Source: Alisma plantago-aquatica (taxonomy: Eukaryota > Streptophyta > Magnoliopsida > Alismatales > Alismataceae). From it: 64,000 nucleotides of DNA. Shown piece after piece: positions 44,116 through 56,867 of the stretch; position 1 is the stretch's first letter; every line of letters begins with the position of its first letter. Where the stretch lies: the NCBI GenBank assembly GCA_963693085.1, contig OY856413.1, positions 745,220,556 to 745,284,555 on the forward strand. The letters run 5' to 3'. A program made the position numbers and the translations under genes. The notes under the pieces were generated by a model that was not told the DNA's origin, searched no databases, and was given only the letters and a program-made list of their open reading frames with translations.

Positions 44116-45539
44116 GTATGTTATTTTGTTATATATCCATATATGAACACACATAACATCCACAATATTACACATTAGAAGTAGATTATCACACATCAGA
44201 TGACAACACTTTGAATATAACAAAAATGATCATTGCATTGAATTTGTAATTGTGATGTCTACATCCAAAAAGTATGATTGAAGCATCATGTTTTTTTCCA
44301 AAAATATAACTCATATCCTCTAATAAATCACATTGTTATAGCATTCATATGCATTGCACGACATATCACATTGTTTCAAACAAAAACAAACTTGCATATC
44401 GCCATCTGGATGTAATTACTTCGTTCATTCTCCCTAGCATCACTTCCACAACTTCCACCATGAGGGCTTTCTCCAAGATTTGCTTCGGTCCTTCTACTTT
44501 GTGGAGTGTTTCTAATATCCTGCATTTTACAAATATATCAACTTTTTACAAAAAATATACAAGTTCATAAGCGACAATCAAAACTATTCATAGAATGTAT
44601 GTAACAAAAGTAATCAAATGTAATTCTTATTTATATATGCATGACACATAACACATGCTTTCATCATCATATATAGTAGTCATGTAGTTTTGTTGAACAA
44701 GCACATAAATAGACTGCATCAAAAGTATAAATAGCACCCATGTTGTGTTTTAAATAGATGTGTCTTTCTACAAAGAAATATGTTCTCTTATTGTGGATGG
44801 TGGGTACAACACGCCGGCTGCTTGGGTTGTAGCCGCCCAGATTTTTTTATTTTGTTATTCTGATACCATGTGTTGATTCTAATTTCTTAATATATATTTT
44901 GCTGCAACATATGTCTGCAATATAATGTTATAATACCTGATTGAAAGGAGGTATGTATCCCGCTTGTGAGAATGGGTATCCATTGTACGAGTATGGAAAT
45001 GGAACTTGAGCACTCTGCATATTATTTCCATGCTAGAGAAAGACAATGTATTGAGAAAATTTCATATGTAACTGATTCATTTAAAAAAATTTAGAATTAA
45101 CGTTATATACATTTCTTACATGTTGATGTGTGGATGGTTGCCATGGCCCTGGAAATTGATATCCAGGAAAAAAGTAGTACCATATGAATGTTGACCATGT
45201 GCAAGTATACAATTATGTTTCAAAAATTATTTGTTTGACGAGAATCTTAAAAATGTTTATAAATAAAATGAAAGATGTAGCAAATAGTATAAAAAATTGT
45301 ATTTAAAAATGTTAATAAATAGAATGAAAGATGTAACAAATAGTATAAAAATTTGTATTAGAGAAGACAAAGGACTTAATGCACTTAATGTATTTTTCAC
45401 TTCAATCATATTTTTGTTATATTCTTCCATTTTGCTTTGTAGTACTTCGACAATTTCTTATAAATGCACAATGTTAAAATTTACACAATTTAAGTTATTA
45501 TTTAACTAATATAATAAAATTTATCATAATAAGTTAATC
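44116..45539 (-). other. CACTA left internal region, no clear frame
   Basis: Lies downstream of the TNPA-like gene on the minus strand. Possible further small exons were not resolved. The AT-rich parts contain chance frames. Confidence 0.4.
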
Positions 45540-47102
45540 ACCTTGTATTTCTTATTTTCATTCAGTAAAATCACATTGGCTTCTCGTATAGAAGCTCCAC
45601 GAGCACCTATCTTATCATGGCCACTACCAACTAATCGTTTCCAATTAGATTTCACGGGTTTAATGATTTGACAAATGGCTTCATCTTCTTGAAGTTCATT
45701 ACTTTGATTAGAATCATCACATGACAATACACTTTGTTGGGACTTGTGGTGCTCCACAATTTTTTCCTAATAAATTGTATATGCATTGATGACATAATCA
45801 AATTTAATGAGGAAATAAAGAAATAATGTAGATTTTTCACCACTATATCCTTGTCCTTGGTATAGGCAACTTTTAACAAATCCATTTTACTTGGAGCATG
45901 CCCAAGTTCCTTTTCCTGTATTGTAAAATATTATTATTGCATATACACATAGACTTCAAAGTATTACACTTAGAGTACAAATCAGTATATATAACTATAA
46001 TACAAAATTTGATGTTCTTACCAACTCATGACATTTTTTGCAAACATTTTAGCCCCAGTACAATGATTCATCTGCTTCTTTGATCTATTAATCTTGTTCT
46101 TCTCTGCAATTGCCTAATATGACATAGACAAAAGATAGAAAATAAATTTTAATTACATAGTAGCAACCTCAAAGAAATGTTTATAAGATTCCTACAGTTT
46201 TATATTTAACAGCTGCAAATAAGTTGTAACAAAGAATACAAAAATATTTTGTACACCACATAAACGTTTCTGTCCATAAAAAATAAGATGGACAATTGTT
46301 GCTAGACTAAAGGAGGGTGGATTTCTGGACTGTAGCATTTCAAACAATAGTTATGATATTATTGTGATACCATGTACTGATATTAATCAAATAATAGCGA
46401 TGCACATAAAATATGAATATTTGTTTTACCTGTGTTTTGGTTTGTTTCCATTTTCAACCAATCTTAAAAACTGCTCACGATCAATTTGAGAATCATTTGA
46501 AATTGCTTCCAACATTGCATCCATGTCATCTTGATACTTCAACCAATATTTGACTTTCAATTGTACCCTCCAATTAGTTAGACTAGAACTTATATGCGTC
46601 CATACCCTCTCCCAACCATTTGGATGATCATCCAAGTCAAAATAAGCCTGATTCATATGAAATAGTGCATAACTAAAAGTAAATATATATAACATGCCAG
46701 AGTGAAGTTATCATGAAAATGTATTATTACCTTTGTAATATCTCTTGTGTCGTTGAATGACGATATTGGCATTTGTGGCCAATACTTATCAACGGGCCAC
46801 AAAGATGGTCTTCTAGCTAAAATCACACACAATAGGCTTAATTGTTTTCCCACTTCTTCAATTTCAAAGCCATTGTCATAAAAAACTAAATGGTGCCTCT
46901 CACCAGGAGGTGGCTTAATCTTTGAGATAATTGTAGGGCCTCTCCCACTCTTTTCAATTGACTGGAGTTCAATGTTTATTCTTTGATCATTTTCATCTTT
47001 AACATTTGTATTTATAGTTGGAGGTGAGGCTGCATGAGTAATAGTTATATCATCTTCTTCAACTTCAGTCATTTGTGCCAACCTTGTTGATTTCCTAGAC
47101 AT
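45540..47102 (-). pseudogene. TNPA-like protein (plant Ptta/En/Spm transposase 24 family), several exons
   Basis: The ATG at 47102 starts MSRKSTRLAQMTEVEEDD. Exon 1 holds SGRGPTIISKIKPPPGERH and VGKQLSLLCVILARRPSLWP, and ends at 46731 with a good donor (AAAG|GTAATAA). The next exon starts at 46647 (ATCAG|GCTTATTTTGAC) with YFDLDDHPNGWERVW and WLKYQDDMDAML. Further pieces are KNKINRSKKQMNHCTGAKMF (about 46115-46050), EKELGHAPSKMDLLKVAYTK (about 45917-45860) and a final exon at about 45757-45540 with RGASIREANVI. This order is that of the second gene of CACTA elements, whose product binds subterminal repeats. Not all exon joins fit in phase, so I call it damaged. Confidence 0.65.
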
Positions 47103-47616
47103 CTAATTATAATATAGAATATAAAAATCATTCATGTTAATATTAACAAAGAAATATGATCAAAGTAGAAATAAGTAGACATGGTTCAGAATAACATATA
47201 AAACAACAACACACATACTATAGAAAATCAATTGACACACCTTGATATGTTTTTTTTATTTGCATGCACGTTAAGTAGATGAAAAGGTATAAAAATTCCA
47301 GAAAGAGAGCAACCTAATGGCCATCCTTCAATAAATGCAACATAAGATACATTTATATATAGAATAAGTTAATATTGTAAGATATGTATGTCTTACTTCC
47401 GCATGTTCAAAGACCTATAAAAACACATGCATTGCATAACATAAAATGTTCTTGGGCATGCATAAAAACATCATATATTTCTCCAAACACAAGATAGATT
47501 TAAACAAGTGAACACCATATAAAATTATCTCTTCCACATGTTCAAATGCATACAAAATAGTCATGTAATGAAAAAACACATCAACTTTCAACTATCATGC
47601 ATTATAATGTTCATAA

Positions 47617-50600
47617 CTAAGAAGGATTGTGATATTCAATAGTTGAACCCTCCATTTCCATTCTTGTCCAGGATATATTTTCACTATCATCATGACTTGA
47701 TTGATTGAATGGTGCCTCAACATGAAATTCTACAGTTTGAGGAAAATCAAACAATTCCCTTGGTGGGACCTTCAACACTACATGCCAATTTGTGTCCACT
47801 GGATCCTGAACATAGAAGCATTGTTGAGCCTGAGAAACAAATATAAAAGGCTCATCTTTATTTGATACTTTCAAGAAATTTAATAAAGTGAATCCATAAT
47901 CATCAACTCTAAAGCCAGTTGCAATGCTCTCATCAAACCATGTGCATCTGAATAATGTAATCTAAATATTGGGTCCATACTCTAGCTTGATGACCTCCTC
48001 TAGTTGACCATAATAAGTAACATATGATGAAATTGGGTTTCGGTCCCTAGAGATGGAGTAGCTTGATGTCTTTGCAGATAGATAAACTCCACTATTTTGT
48101 GACTTACGATGAGAATCCAACATTTTTACTGAAATTTGCAGCCATTAATGAAGTATCCATCGTAATTGTCTCCTTCACAAGAAAGACCTTGTGCAAGCCA
48201 ACAAATCTCTTCCGTAACATCTTCTCCATTATTTCTAGCATAAAAATCTATGTTTGAATGGAATTAGTTTCTTTTTCAAATTCTATTAGCATTACTACAA
48301 AATTAAACAACATGAAATCTAGTTGCTCACATGATTTTTAAACCAAGAAGGAAAATCACGATGATGCCTTAATTCGACATTACGAAGAGTCATCCTTGGA
48401 TGATTTAGTTGTATATCATCCAGGTGTTTCCTATAATTTCAAAACAAAAGGAATGTTATGTTATATAAAAAAGAAAACATACTTCTCAAAAATAAAATAT
48501 AATGGTTACCTTCTATAAGAGTCGATACTCCTTGTATTGAAAAGAACATAATGATGTACTTGCTCTAGTGTCACATGATCAAATTTCTTTCTTACTTCTA
48601 CTCCAATAGATGCATCATCATGGTGACGTGATGAAAGATCCCATCTTGTATATGTCCCTTTCAGATATCTTAAGCAAAATGTCATACATTCATCAACCCA
48701 GTAACCCTCAACAATAGATCCTTCAGGACGTGCCTTGTTACGAACATATCCTTTTGATGTTTTTAAATATCTCTCAATAGGATACATCCATTGATAATGA
48801 ACTGGACCTGCAATCTTGGCCTCTGTAACTAAATGGATAGTCAAATGCACCATGATAGTGAAAAATGAGGGTGGGAAGATGTGCTCCAATTGACAAAGTG
48901 TAATCGCAATATCTTTCTCAATTTTGTCAAATTCCTCCAATTCAATTACCTTAGTGCAAATGTGATTGCAGTAGGTACATATTCTAGAAATTGCCCCACA
49001 AACTTCTGGAGAAGATGAGTTCCTTAGAGATTTTTGATTAATAACCTGGAACTTTCATCGAACTCAATACTGATAGAAATATATCTTTCTCTTTTGTGCT
49101 CATTGTGTAACAAGCAGGTGGCACATAATATTTTCCACTCTCAAATTCGATTGCCCACATGTATTTCCAGATCCCTAATTTAGATAACTCCAAGCGAGAT
49201 TGCACATTATCCTTGGACTTACCTTCAACACCAAGAAGTGTTCCTAATATATGCTCACAAACATTTTTCTCAATATGCATGGTATCTAAATTATGTCTTA
49301 TCAATATGTGCTTCCAGTATGGCATGTGAAAAAATATACTAATCTTCTTCCATGGCTTTGGTAGAGGAATTTTGTCTTCCATTTCAAAACTCCTCCTTCT
49401 TTTCCCAGTTTCTGAATCTCTCAATTCCTTTCCGAATGTCACATTATCATAGCCTTGAAACTCATTCCAAATATCCTCACCAAAAAGAGACTTTGGTGCA
49501 TGTCTATATTCAGTCTTTCCATTAAATTTCTTCTTGTCTCGTCGATAAGGATGATTGTCACTAAGGAAACATCGATGGTCCAGATAGCAATCTTTTTTTC
49601 CATGTTTAAGCCTATACCATCCAGTATCTCTGTGAAAACAAGGGCAAGCAAACTGTCCTCTTGTGCTATGACCAGAAAGGTTGGCATACGCAGCAAGTCA
49701 CTTATGGTCCACAAAATAGAAGCTCTCAATGTGAATTTTTTCTTGGAAGATTCATCATAGGTAGTAACTCCTGTTCTCCATAACACTTGAAGTTCATCAA
49801 TCAAAGGTTCAAGATAAATGCCAATATCATTTCCAGGTTCTTTTGGACCAGGAATCAATAAAGACATGATGAAGTTTGGTTGCTTCATGCACAACCACGG
49901 GGGCAAGTTGTATGGGATCAACACAACAGGCCAAGTACTATGAGAAATATGTAGGGAGTCAAAGGGATTGAAACCATCACTTGCTAGCCCCTGACAGACA
50001 TTACGTGGCTCACTGCCAAATTCTAGAAACTTAGCATCCAATGCTTTCCATGTAGCAGAATCTGCAGGATGTCACAACTTTCCACCTGTCACCTGTTGCT
50101 TGTGATGCCATTGCATATCCTCTGCCACATTTGGACACATGAAAAGCCTTAGCAACCTAGGAGTCAAAGGAAAATGAAAGAATTTCATTGTAGAGATCTT
50201 TGATGGTTTCTTTTAGGAGAGTGTTTCTGTTTTCCATCAAGATGTCCCACACCGAGTGCACACCTCAAGTGTTGCACGATCTTTATAATAAATCATGCAA
50301 TCATTTGGGCATGCATCAATCTTCACATATTCAATACCTAAGTCTCTTAATAATTTCTTGGCTTCATAAAAACTATTAGGAAATGATTTTGCCCCACTAG
50401 TAAGAGCCTCTTTTGTTAATCTCAATTGTGATGTAAAACACTTATTGGTCTATTGAGATTCAACTTTGAGATTCAACATTTTTACCAGATAAGATAGTTT
50501 GGAATGGCTCATACAACCATGGTATAAAGGTTCCCTAGCTTTATCTAGAAGTTTATAAAAAAATTCAACATCAAGATTGACTGGAATATCTGCATCAATA

Positions 50601-50978
50601 TCATCTACTAGAGATGTCTCAGGATTCTACATACCAAAGACATCATGCAACAAGCCTCCGATGTTCTCCATCAACATTGTCACCAAGAAGAGTAGTTGTG
50701 GATGAAGATTATCTTTCTCTTCCAGGAATTTCTCCATGGTCAATCCATATGTAATAATTAGGTGTGAACCCTTTGATCATTACATGTTCAAAAACCTCCT
50801 CCTTAGACTTGAAATATCTATTGTCACAAACTTTACATGGGCACAATAATTGACCACTCCTCGCATGGATTTGGTTGAGGAGATTGTGATCAATGAAGGC
50901 AGACAAACCATCTTGAAATTCCTTACTATGGATACAATTTTTTATATACATCCAACTTCTATCTGCTATGTAATCCAT
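47617..50978 (-). pseudogene. TNP2: TNP2 transposase of the CACTA element
   Basis: In order on the minus strand: transposase-associated domain (50978-50709; DRSWMYIKNCIHSKEFQDG, LCPCKVCDNRYF), a conserved Cys-containing part (50425-50237; YVKIDACPNDCMIYYKD), the core TNP2 domain (50100-49439; LASDGFNPFDSLHISHSTWP, YNLPPWLCMKQPNFIMSLLI), then LDTMHIEKNVCEHILGTLLG (49442-49038), DUF4218-like (48940-48506; MVHLTIHLVTEAKIAGPVHY, YPIERYLKTSKGYVRNKARP) and DUF4216-like (47874-47617; QQCFYVQDPVDTNWHVVLKV). The protein excises and inserts CACTA elements. A frameshift near 49695, after LLWTISDL-like sequence, and gaps between frames (introns or stops) break it. Confidence 0.85.
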
Positions 50979-52860
50979 CTACACAAGTGAAATATGGATA
51001 AGTCAAACCTCTAAGTCTTATATATTTGACTGAAAGTAAACATATTAGTTTCTAATGGAACAATGATAGTAATATGTATTCATATGTGCCACCTATCCCA
51101 TTCTTGAACACTAAATCTCACTAGTAAGTGTATAATGTGTGTTTGGTTTTTATAGAAATTTCGGCATCATTTCCCCTTAGTTCTCCAAGTACACCGACAT
51201 GGATGGGAAAATAACCCACCTAAGTATGTACCCAGAGAACAACTGAGGAAATGATTACCAAAATATTTTTAAAACCAGACACAATATTATATATTCACGT
51301 CCTAAGTGAGATTAAGTGTTCGAGAATAGTACCAAATTGGGGACTATCCAATATTTACTCCTAAAGAGTAAATTTTGGATGGGTTTCTAAGTCAAGAAAA
51401 TATACATAAGGAAGTAAAAGTTAAATTTCTAAAATAGTATAAAGAAATAAATGATTATTATATAAGTCAACTGGTTAATAATAGATAGGATGAGGACATG
51501 TATTTACTTGTAAGAAAGTTTGACCAAAACTAAACTATAAGGAAATAAGGAAGTGAATTAGATTTACACATAATTGGATTACCTAGAGAATGTAGTTTAA
51601 ATTGCAAAGTAAAAAATTAAAAAGATAACTAATAAGCTGCCAATTAAAGTAGAAACGAAGCATGATTAACTTTCTTTTTATTTTATCACAATATCAAATT
51701 CCATGCCTACTGAGCATACTTATCAATGAATTTTTTATCTAATGAATTGTTGTCTTTTATGGGAAATGAGAATTCTCTCTCTCTTCGTTGTCCTTTCCTC
51801 TCTAATTTTTTCTCCTCTTACTTCATATTCTATTTGTTGTTCTTGTCCCAATGCTACCATAATCACTCCCGATGAGTGATACCTCAATCAATTAATAGTT
51901 TCTAAATTACCTTTTCTATCCTGAAACCATATTACCATTGCTTCCAACCTTTCCTTTTCCATCATGTTTTTTCCATCACGTTCTTTCTTTTCATCATTCA
52001 TTTCCCATTTTTGGTCTTGATTCAGTCCATTTTTCACACTGTAACCAGAGAAATCATGGAGATATGAAGGCACTTCACAAATTATTTAGAAACTAGTATA
52101 CGACCCATTATCATTTTCTGGCCTTGGTTCCATTTTTATTTTGACACAGTAAAGAGAGCAACATTTAAGATATGAAGGCAATTCTGCCAATTTTTCAGGA
52201 GTCAGGTGAGGCTAGAACTTGCCAGAGAACAGAACTAATAAATAGGTAGAACGACAGCTCTAATCAACTTTACCTGACAACTATGCGCCAGAAGTGCTTT
52301 ACACGTCAGCCAACACCAAACGATCAGGTATGTTGTAAAATTTTTGAACTTTAACAATAAATAGCAACAAGACGGTATCCAAAGGCCATAGTATGACAAG
52401 GAGGTGGCCCTCTGTTCTCTGGAAAGCAAAGGCAGCATGCAAGACAAAGTTGAGTATAGCCACAACAACTAAGAAGAGGTTTAAGGGGGAAGGATGTTTG
52501 CAGATATTAGAAGATAGGATAGAGAAACAAAAAAGGGAACCTAAAGAAAGAACTTACCAACGTGGAGAAAGGCAGGAGAATCCAAAGCCAGGAGCACCGA
52601 TTGAGAGGAATAGACTGAAAGTTAGGAGCACCTTAGCAAACCAAGCGGCTCATAGTGACCAGGACACACGAGCAGCGGCAGTTGCTATCGCTCCTTGCAC
52701 GCTCGAAGAAAGGGAGTCGGAAGGGTTTGTGGGGCTACCAAACCGTCGCTTGTTTTTCAGAAGTACTGGGAGCCAAAAACCAATTCTAAAACAGCCACTA
52801 GGCTATTGGGAAGCGAGGGAGTATTGAGAGGGAAAAAATTAAATGGTGAGGGAGAAAAAT
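50979..52860. other. CACTA right internal region (upstream of TNP2)
   Basis: This would hold the promoter and 5' UTR of the minus-strand genes. A 144-codon plus-strand frame at 52393-52827 and a 61-codon minus-strand frame at 51888-52073 are charged and have no known motif; I do not call them genes. Confidence 0.4.
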
Positions 52861-52930
52861 AACATTGGTTAGGGATAGGCCTTTGACATTTGGTCAGGGC
52901 TTTCATCCCTTACCAAGTATCCTTGACTTA
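52861..52930. repeat. CACTA subterminal repeats, right
   Basis: TTTGGTCAGGG, CCCTTACCAAGTATCCTTGAC: a small, decayed set of the same repeat as at the left end, in the opposite orientation. Confidence 0.65.
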
Positions 52931-52950
52931 TAATAAATTTTGTTGTAGTG

Positions 52951-55261
52951 TGATATAACTTTACTATGAAGGTAAGGATTTACAATTTTCTAAAGAGATA
53001 GAAAGTTATAAGTCATTTACTAAATATATATAGTTTAGGAAAACACATATCTTGATTTTAGTATATAACCAGAGATTGTATCCTACCCATCCATTTCTAA
53101 AGTCGACTCAACATATATATAGGTTTATATCCATCCGTTATGGTTTATGTATATGTATTTGGAAAACCTTGGACATCCAAATCCATCATTTAAACCCTAG
53201 GTCATCTCTTATTAAAGACCTAACAATGAGTTCAGAGTTTCTTAATGATATATCGACCCAAAATCACAACTTTATTATCCACGGTATTGTCTTCAATTAT
53301 TTTTAGGATCACAAGTGGGAAAAACCCCTAAAACACAAATATTTGATAAAATCGAAGATTGTATCTTAGGCAGAAAGTTCAGGGTCCTGATTTTGGATGT
53401 GACTCTAAGATCTCAAATTTATCCTCTAAAACTTATCTTTAATTATTAAATGTGATATTATGAAGGTCAAAACCCTAAAATTCCAATATTCAAATATTGA
53501 GAATCAGGCGATGAATACTATATCAAAAGATAAAGAAAATTCCAATTAATCTAAAACATATTTTTTATATTTTTTGACATTCCTATAATTTAGTAGGTAA
53601 TTTACAAGATAAAAGAATTTATTGATTTATAGAAGAAATTATATTGTGAATGGAAAAAGTACCCTCATACGTGATTAAATCTCATACATTGTCACAGGGG
53701 AACAATCTATAGATAAGCAAGTGACTATGCCCCGTGTTGATAAGAAAACAAGATTGGAATGACCAAAATAATCTTAGAATAGAGATATCCAAAAAGATGA
53801 TAGCATGGGAAAAATAGTAATCTCATAGTGTGTCAACTTCCTCCTTAGCTCTCTCCAAGGCAGTGAGCAAGGAGTTGTCCAACTGGAGCCAAAATTGTGG
53901 AAAACTTCTGATTTGCTGTTAAAATAGAGAAGAACGAAAGAATTCCAGGTGGCAGAACTACCCCTACTTGGAAGCTGGTCAGGGCCGAGAGATTCTTAGC
54001 CACGATGCCATGAACATAAGCACATGTCCTTGTAGTCCCAAAAGAAAAATAGAGATCTCGTAGTGAAATTGATATCGTCTTTCAGTTGTAAGAGGTGCAA
54101 CGAAGGCAATGGTGGGGTTAGATATACAAGGGGGTTTGTGTTAGGGCTTCTGGATATAGGAGTTTCAAGAAGATCAGAGAAGGAATTGGGAATTTCTTGG
54201 ATTCATTCCAACATAATTCGAGTAAGGTACCAATGGATGTGCAATTTGATAAGCAAACTATAGGAGAAGAAATCTCGGGCAAAGATTGACTGAGGTGAGA
54301 GAAATCAAGATTTTAGTGAGTCATACTTACACATGTTTCTTGCCTTTTATGCGTGAGGCAGAAGACAAAACAACCCCTATCAAATCTTTATAAAATGACT
54401 CATATCGTGTGCGAAATTGGCTAAGATGAGAAACACATGTGACATTTAATGAAATACCAACCCAATTTGAATAAAGTGATGCATTTTAATTTCTTTTTCT
54501 TTCCTAATCAAATGGGGTGAGAAAACAAAGTCCAAATAAAGAGAAATTTCTCACCTAGGCTGATTAGGACATCTCAATTTTAATTTTGGAATTATATTTC
54601 ACTTTTGAAGAGATTTAATGTTTTACTTAATTATTTTAGATTATAAAATATATTCTCTTTCTTTTATGATTTTGAGGAATCTATAAATTCTCAAACCTAA
54701 CCCAAACATGAGGAATACAAATCTATAATTAATTTCCCTTTTGGGGTTAACATGTTATTTAATATCTTGGGCTTTAATATACATTCTCTCTCCTAAACTG
54801 TGCACTAGGATAGACATGTTTGTCCAAATAACTTGAAAATTCACACATAGGCTCATCTAGGTATGTAGAATTCAAATATGATATTTAATTCACTTTTAAA
54901 GACTTTTAAGAATTTATTTAATACTTTTGGATCTTAACCTATTTTCTTTTCCAAATAGAATTAAGATAGTTATTATTATCAAAATAATGTGAAACTTGGC
55001 AACCAAGCTAATTGGCACCAAAATAACATATTTTACCATTATATTTTACTTTTGTGATTTCCTTTTATGGGTTATGGAACTACTATGATTTTTTCACATT
55101 GTCATTGTATTTATCCATATATTATTAACATTGACTTAATTAATTCCTATTATTGTCACATTGTTGCCAAAAAGAGGTTCATTATATTATTGTGCACGAA
55201 ATTATACATTTTACTCATTTTACACATTATGTCCATAATTCCTTATTTATTTATATTATTA
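52951..55261. other. AT-rich stretch without a supportable gene
   Basis: No frame with a recognisable domain. It ends at the target site of the LINE. Confidence 0.5.
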
Positions 55262-55405
55262 ATATTTATGGAGATGAGGTCCCCTTTCCCAACAAAGACC
55301 TGATCTTTTCTCGTGCTCTGGCAGAATCGGTGTGTCCCTCGTCGTTCGATCCCTAACCGCGACAACAACGGAAGCCGGGACCTGTGAGGTCGTGCGCGAA
55401 GCTTG

Positions 55406-56854
55406 ATGGCGGGTGCGGACAGGGCGGGTTCCGCTGCCCTATCCTCCACCATGGGTGGTGACAGGACGTGAGGCGTGGACGGGGTGCCGGATCCTTCTGC
55501 GGGTTTGGCGGCTGGGCGTGCTTGGGCGGCGCTTTTGGCGAAACCGATGGAGGTCAAGGGGCGTTTCAAACCCCTGCTTCTCCCGGAGGACAGGAGGACC
55601 CCGATGTTCGTGGAGGGGGATCTAAGGCCGTGAGTGGAGTTCTCGGAACCGGTGGTCAAAGCCATGGATGAGTTTCACAAGTTCTCCGCCATCATTCAGG
55701 TGCTTGGTAGGGGTGATCGGCTGGACCAGCTTTATGGGTGGATGTTGCGAGCGTGGAGGCCCAAAGGTGAGATGCAGCTTTCTCCTCTGATGGGAGGGCT
55801 TTTCCTCGCTCGCTTTGCCTCTACGGAAGATTTAGAGGTTGCCCTGGAGCAGGGCCCTTGGTTCTTCGACAACAAGCTGGTCCTATCGTGAAGGTGGTCT
55901 CCTGATGCTGACCTCAGGCGTGCCTCTCTCACAACTGCGCCGGTGTGGATCATTCTGCCTGATGTTGGTAAGCACTGGACCAGGAGGGCGATTTTGATCA
56001 TCGCCTGTGGGGTTGGGGAGCCGAAGGTTATAGACTTCCTGAGCAAAGGAAAATATGCGGGAGCGGCACACGTTTGTGTGGAGATCGACGCCAGCAGAAA
56101 CCCACCTCCGGTGGTGATGGTTACTATGCCGGATGGGAAAGCCCTGGAAGTGAAGGTGATCTATGACGCGCTCCCGGAGAGGTGTGGAACCTGCAAGGTG
56201 TTTGGACATTCCCCCTGACAATGTCAGGGCGATAGGGTGACCCTGGTGCCACCCCCCAGCAAGACGGCCCAAGCTGATCCCCCCGCCTTCAGAGGCCAGA
56301 ATCGGAGCAGAGGTGCCCAGAGGAGGAGCATATCGACGGTCCGACAACATGTGTCTAAGGAAATTCCGGTGAAGGATAGAATACAGAATGGTGGTGTTAC
56401 GATGGCGTTTGGGGTTAATCATGAAGCTCGGGTGTTCCCGGAAATGCCCGCGGTGGATGCTGCCGTTAGCTTTGAGTAGGAGACAGACGGAAGACAAGCT
56501 ATAGTCGAGGAGGCTGGTGAGATAGAGATACCGGAGGACAGACTGGGGGCCCTGACGGGGGGTGGCTCAGCAGAGGTGACAGTGGATAAGGTTAGTGGAT
56601 CGATGGGTGATGAAGCCGGGAACGTAGACGAGGTGTACGCGGGACCTTTGCAGGATGAGGTTCAGGAAGAGGAGGAAATCTTCGGCGATTCAGTGAACCC
56701 TTTCCTGGTGATGATGGACCAGGACATGGAAGAAGTTACTCCCCGGAACTATCAGCACAACACGAGGAGCAGTAGGGGAGGTGACACTGGCAATCGAAAG
56801 AGAGGAAGAGGCAGGAATGGAGGACGCGGAAAACCCCCTGTGATGGGGGGATGA
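55406..56854 (+). pseudogene. LINE ORF1 (DUF4283-like, CCHC zinc knuckle)
   Basis: One frame runs from the ATG at 55406 to TGA at 56854, broken by in-frame stops at 55469, 55631, 55889, 56216 (all TGA) and 56477 (TAG). Motifs are FSAIIQVLGRG, GGLFLARFASTEDLEVALEQ, GPWFFDNKLVLS and VWIILPDVG, the RNA-binding DUF4283 domain typical of plant L1 ORF1, then CGTCKVFGHSP-x-QC, a CCHC knuckle with one of the stops at the x position. The C-terminal part is acidic and then Arg/Gly-rich (NRKRGRGRNGGRGK). ORF1 coats the element RNA. Apart from the stops, no frameshift is seen. Confidence 0.8.
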
Positions 56855-56867
56855 ACATGTAATCCAG

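Larger units (their letters stand above)
43864..52950 (-). mobile_element. CACTA (En/Spm) DNA transposon
   Basis: The left end is CACTACTACACATTTTG and the reverse complement of the right end is CACTACAACAAAATTTATT, the CACTA signature with about 13 bp of imperfect terminal repeat. Subterminal repeats of a CCTTGACCAATAGG type lie at both ends. Inside, on the minus strand, are TNP2 transposase (50978-47617) and a TNPA-like gene (47102-45540). The flanking triplets (TTT and TGA) do not match, so the 3-bp target duplication is lost or the ends have mutated. Length is 9,087 bases. Both genes are damaged, so it is probably not autonomous now. Confidence 0.85.

Noticed and set aside
52393..52827. 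144-codon plus-strand frame near the right CACTA end
   Set aside because: Antisense to the expected TNP2 leader and without a known motif.
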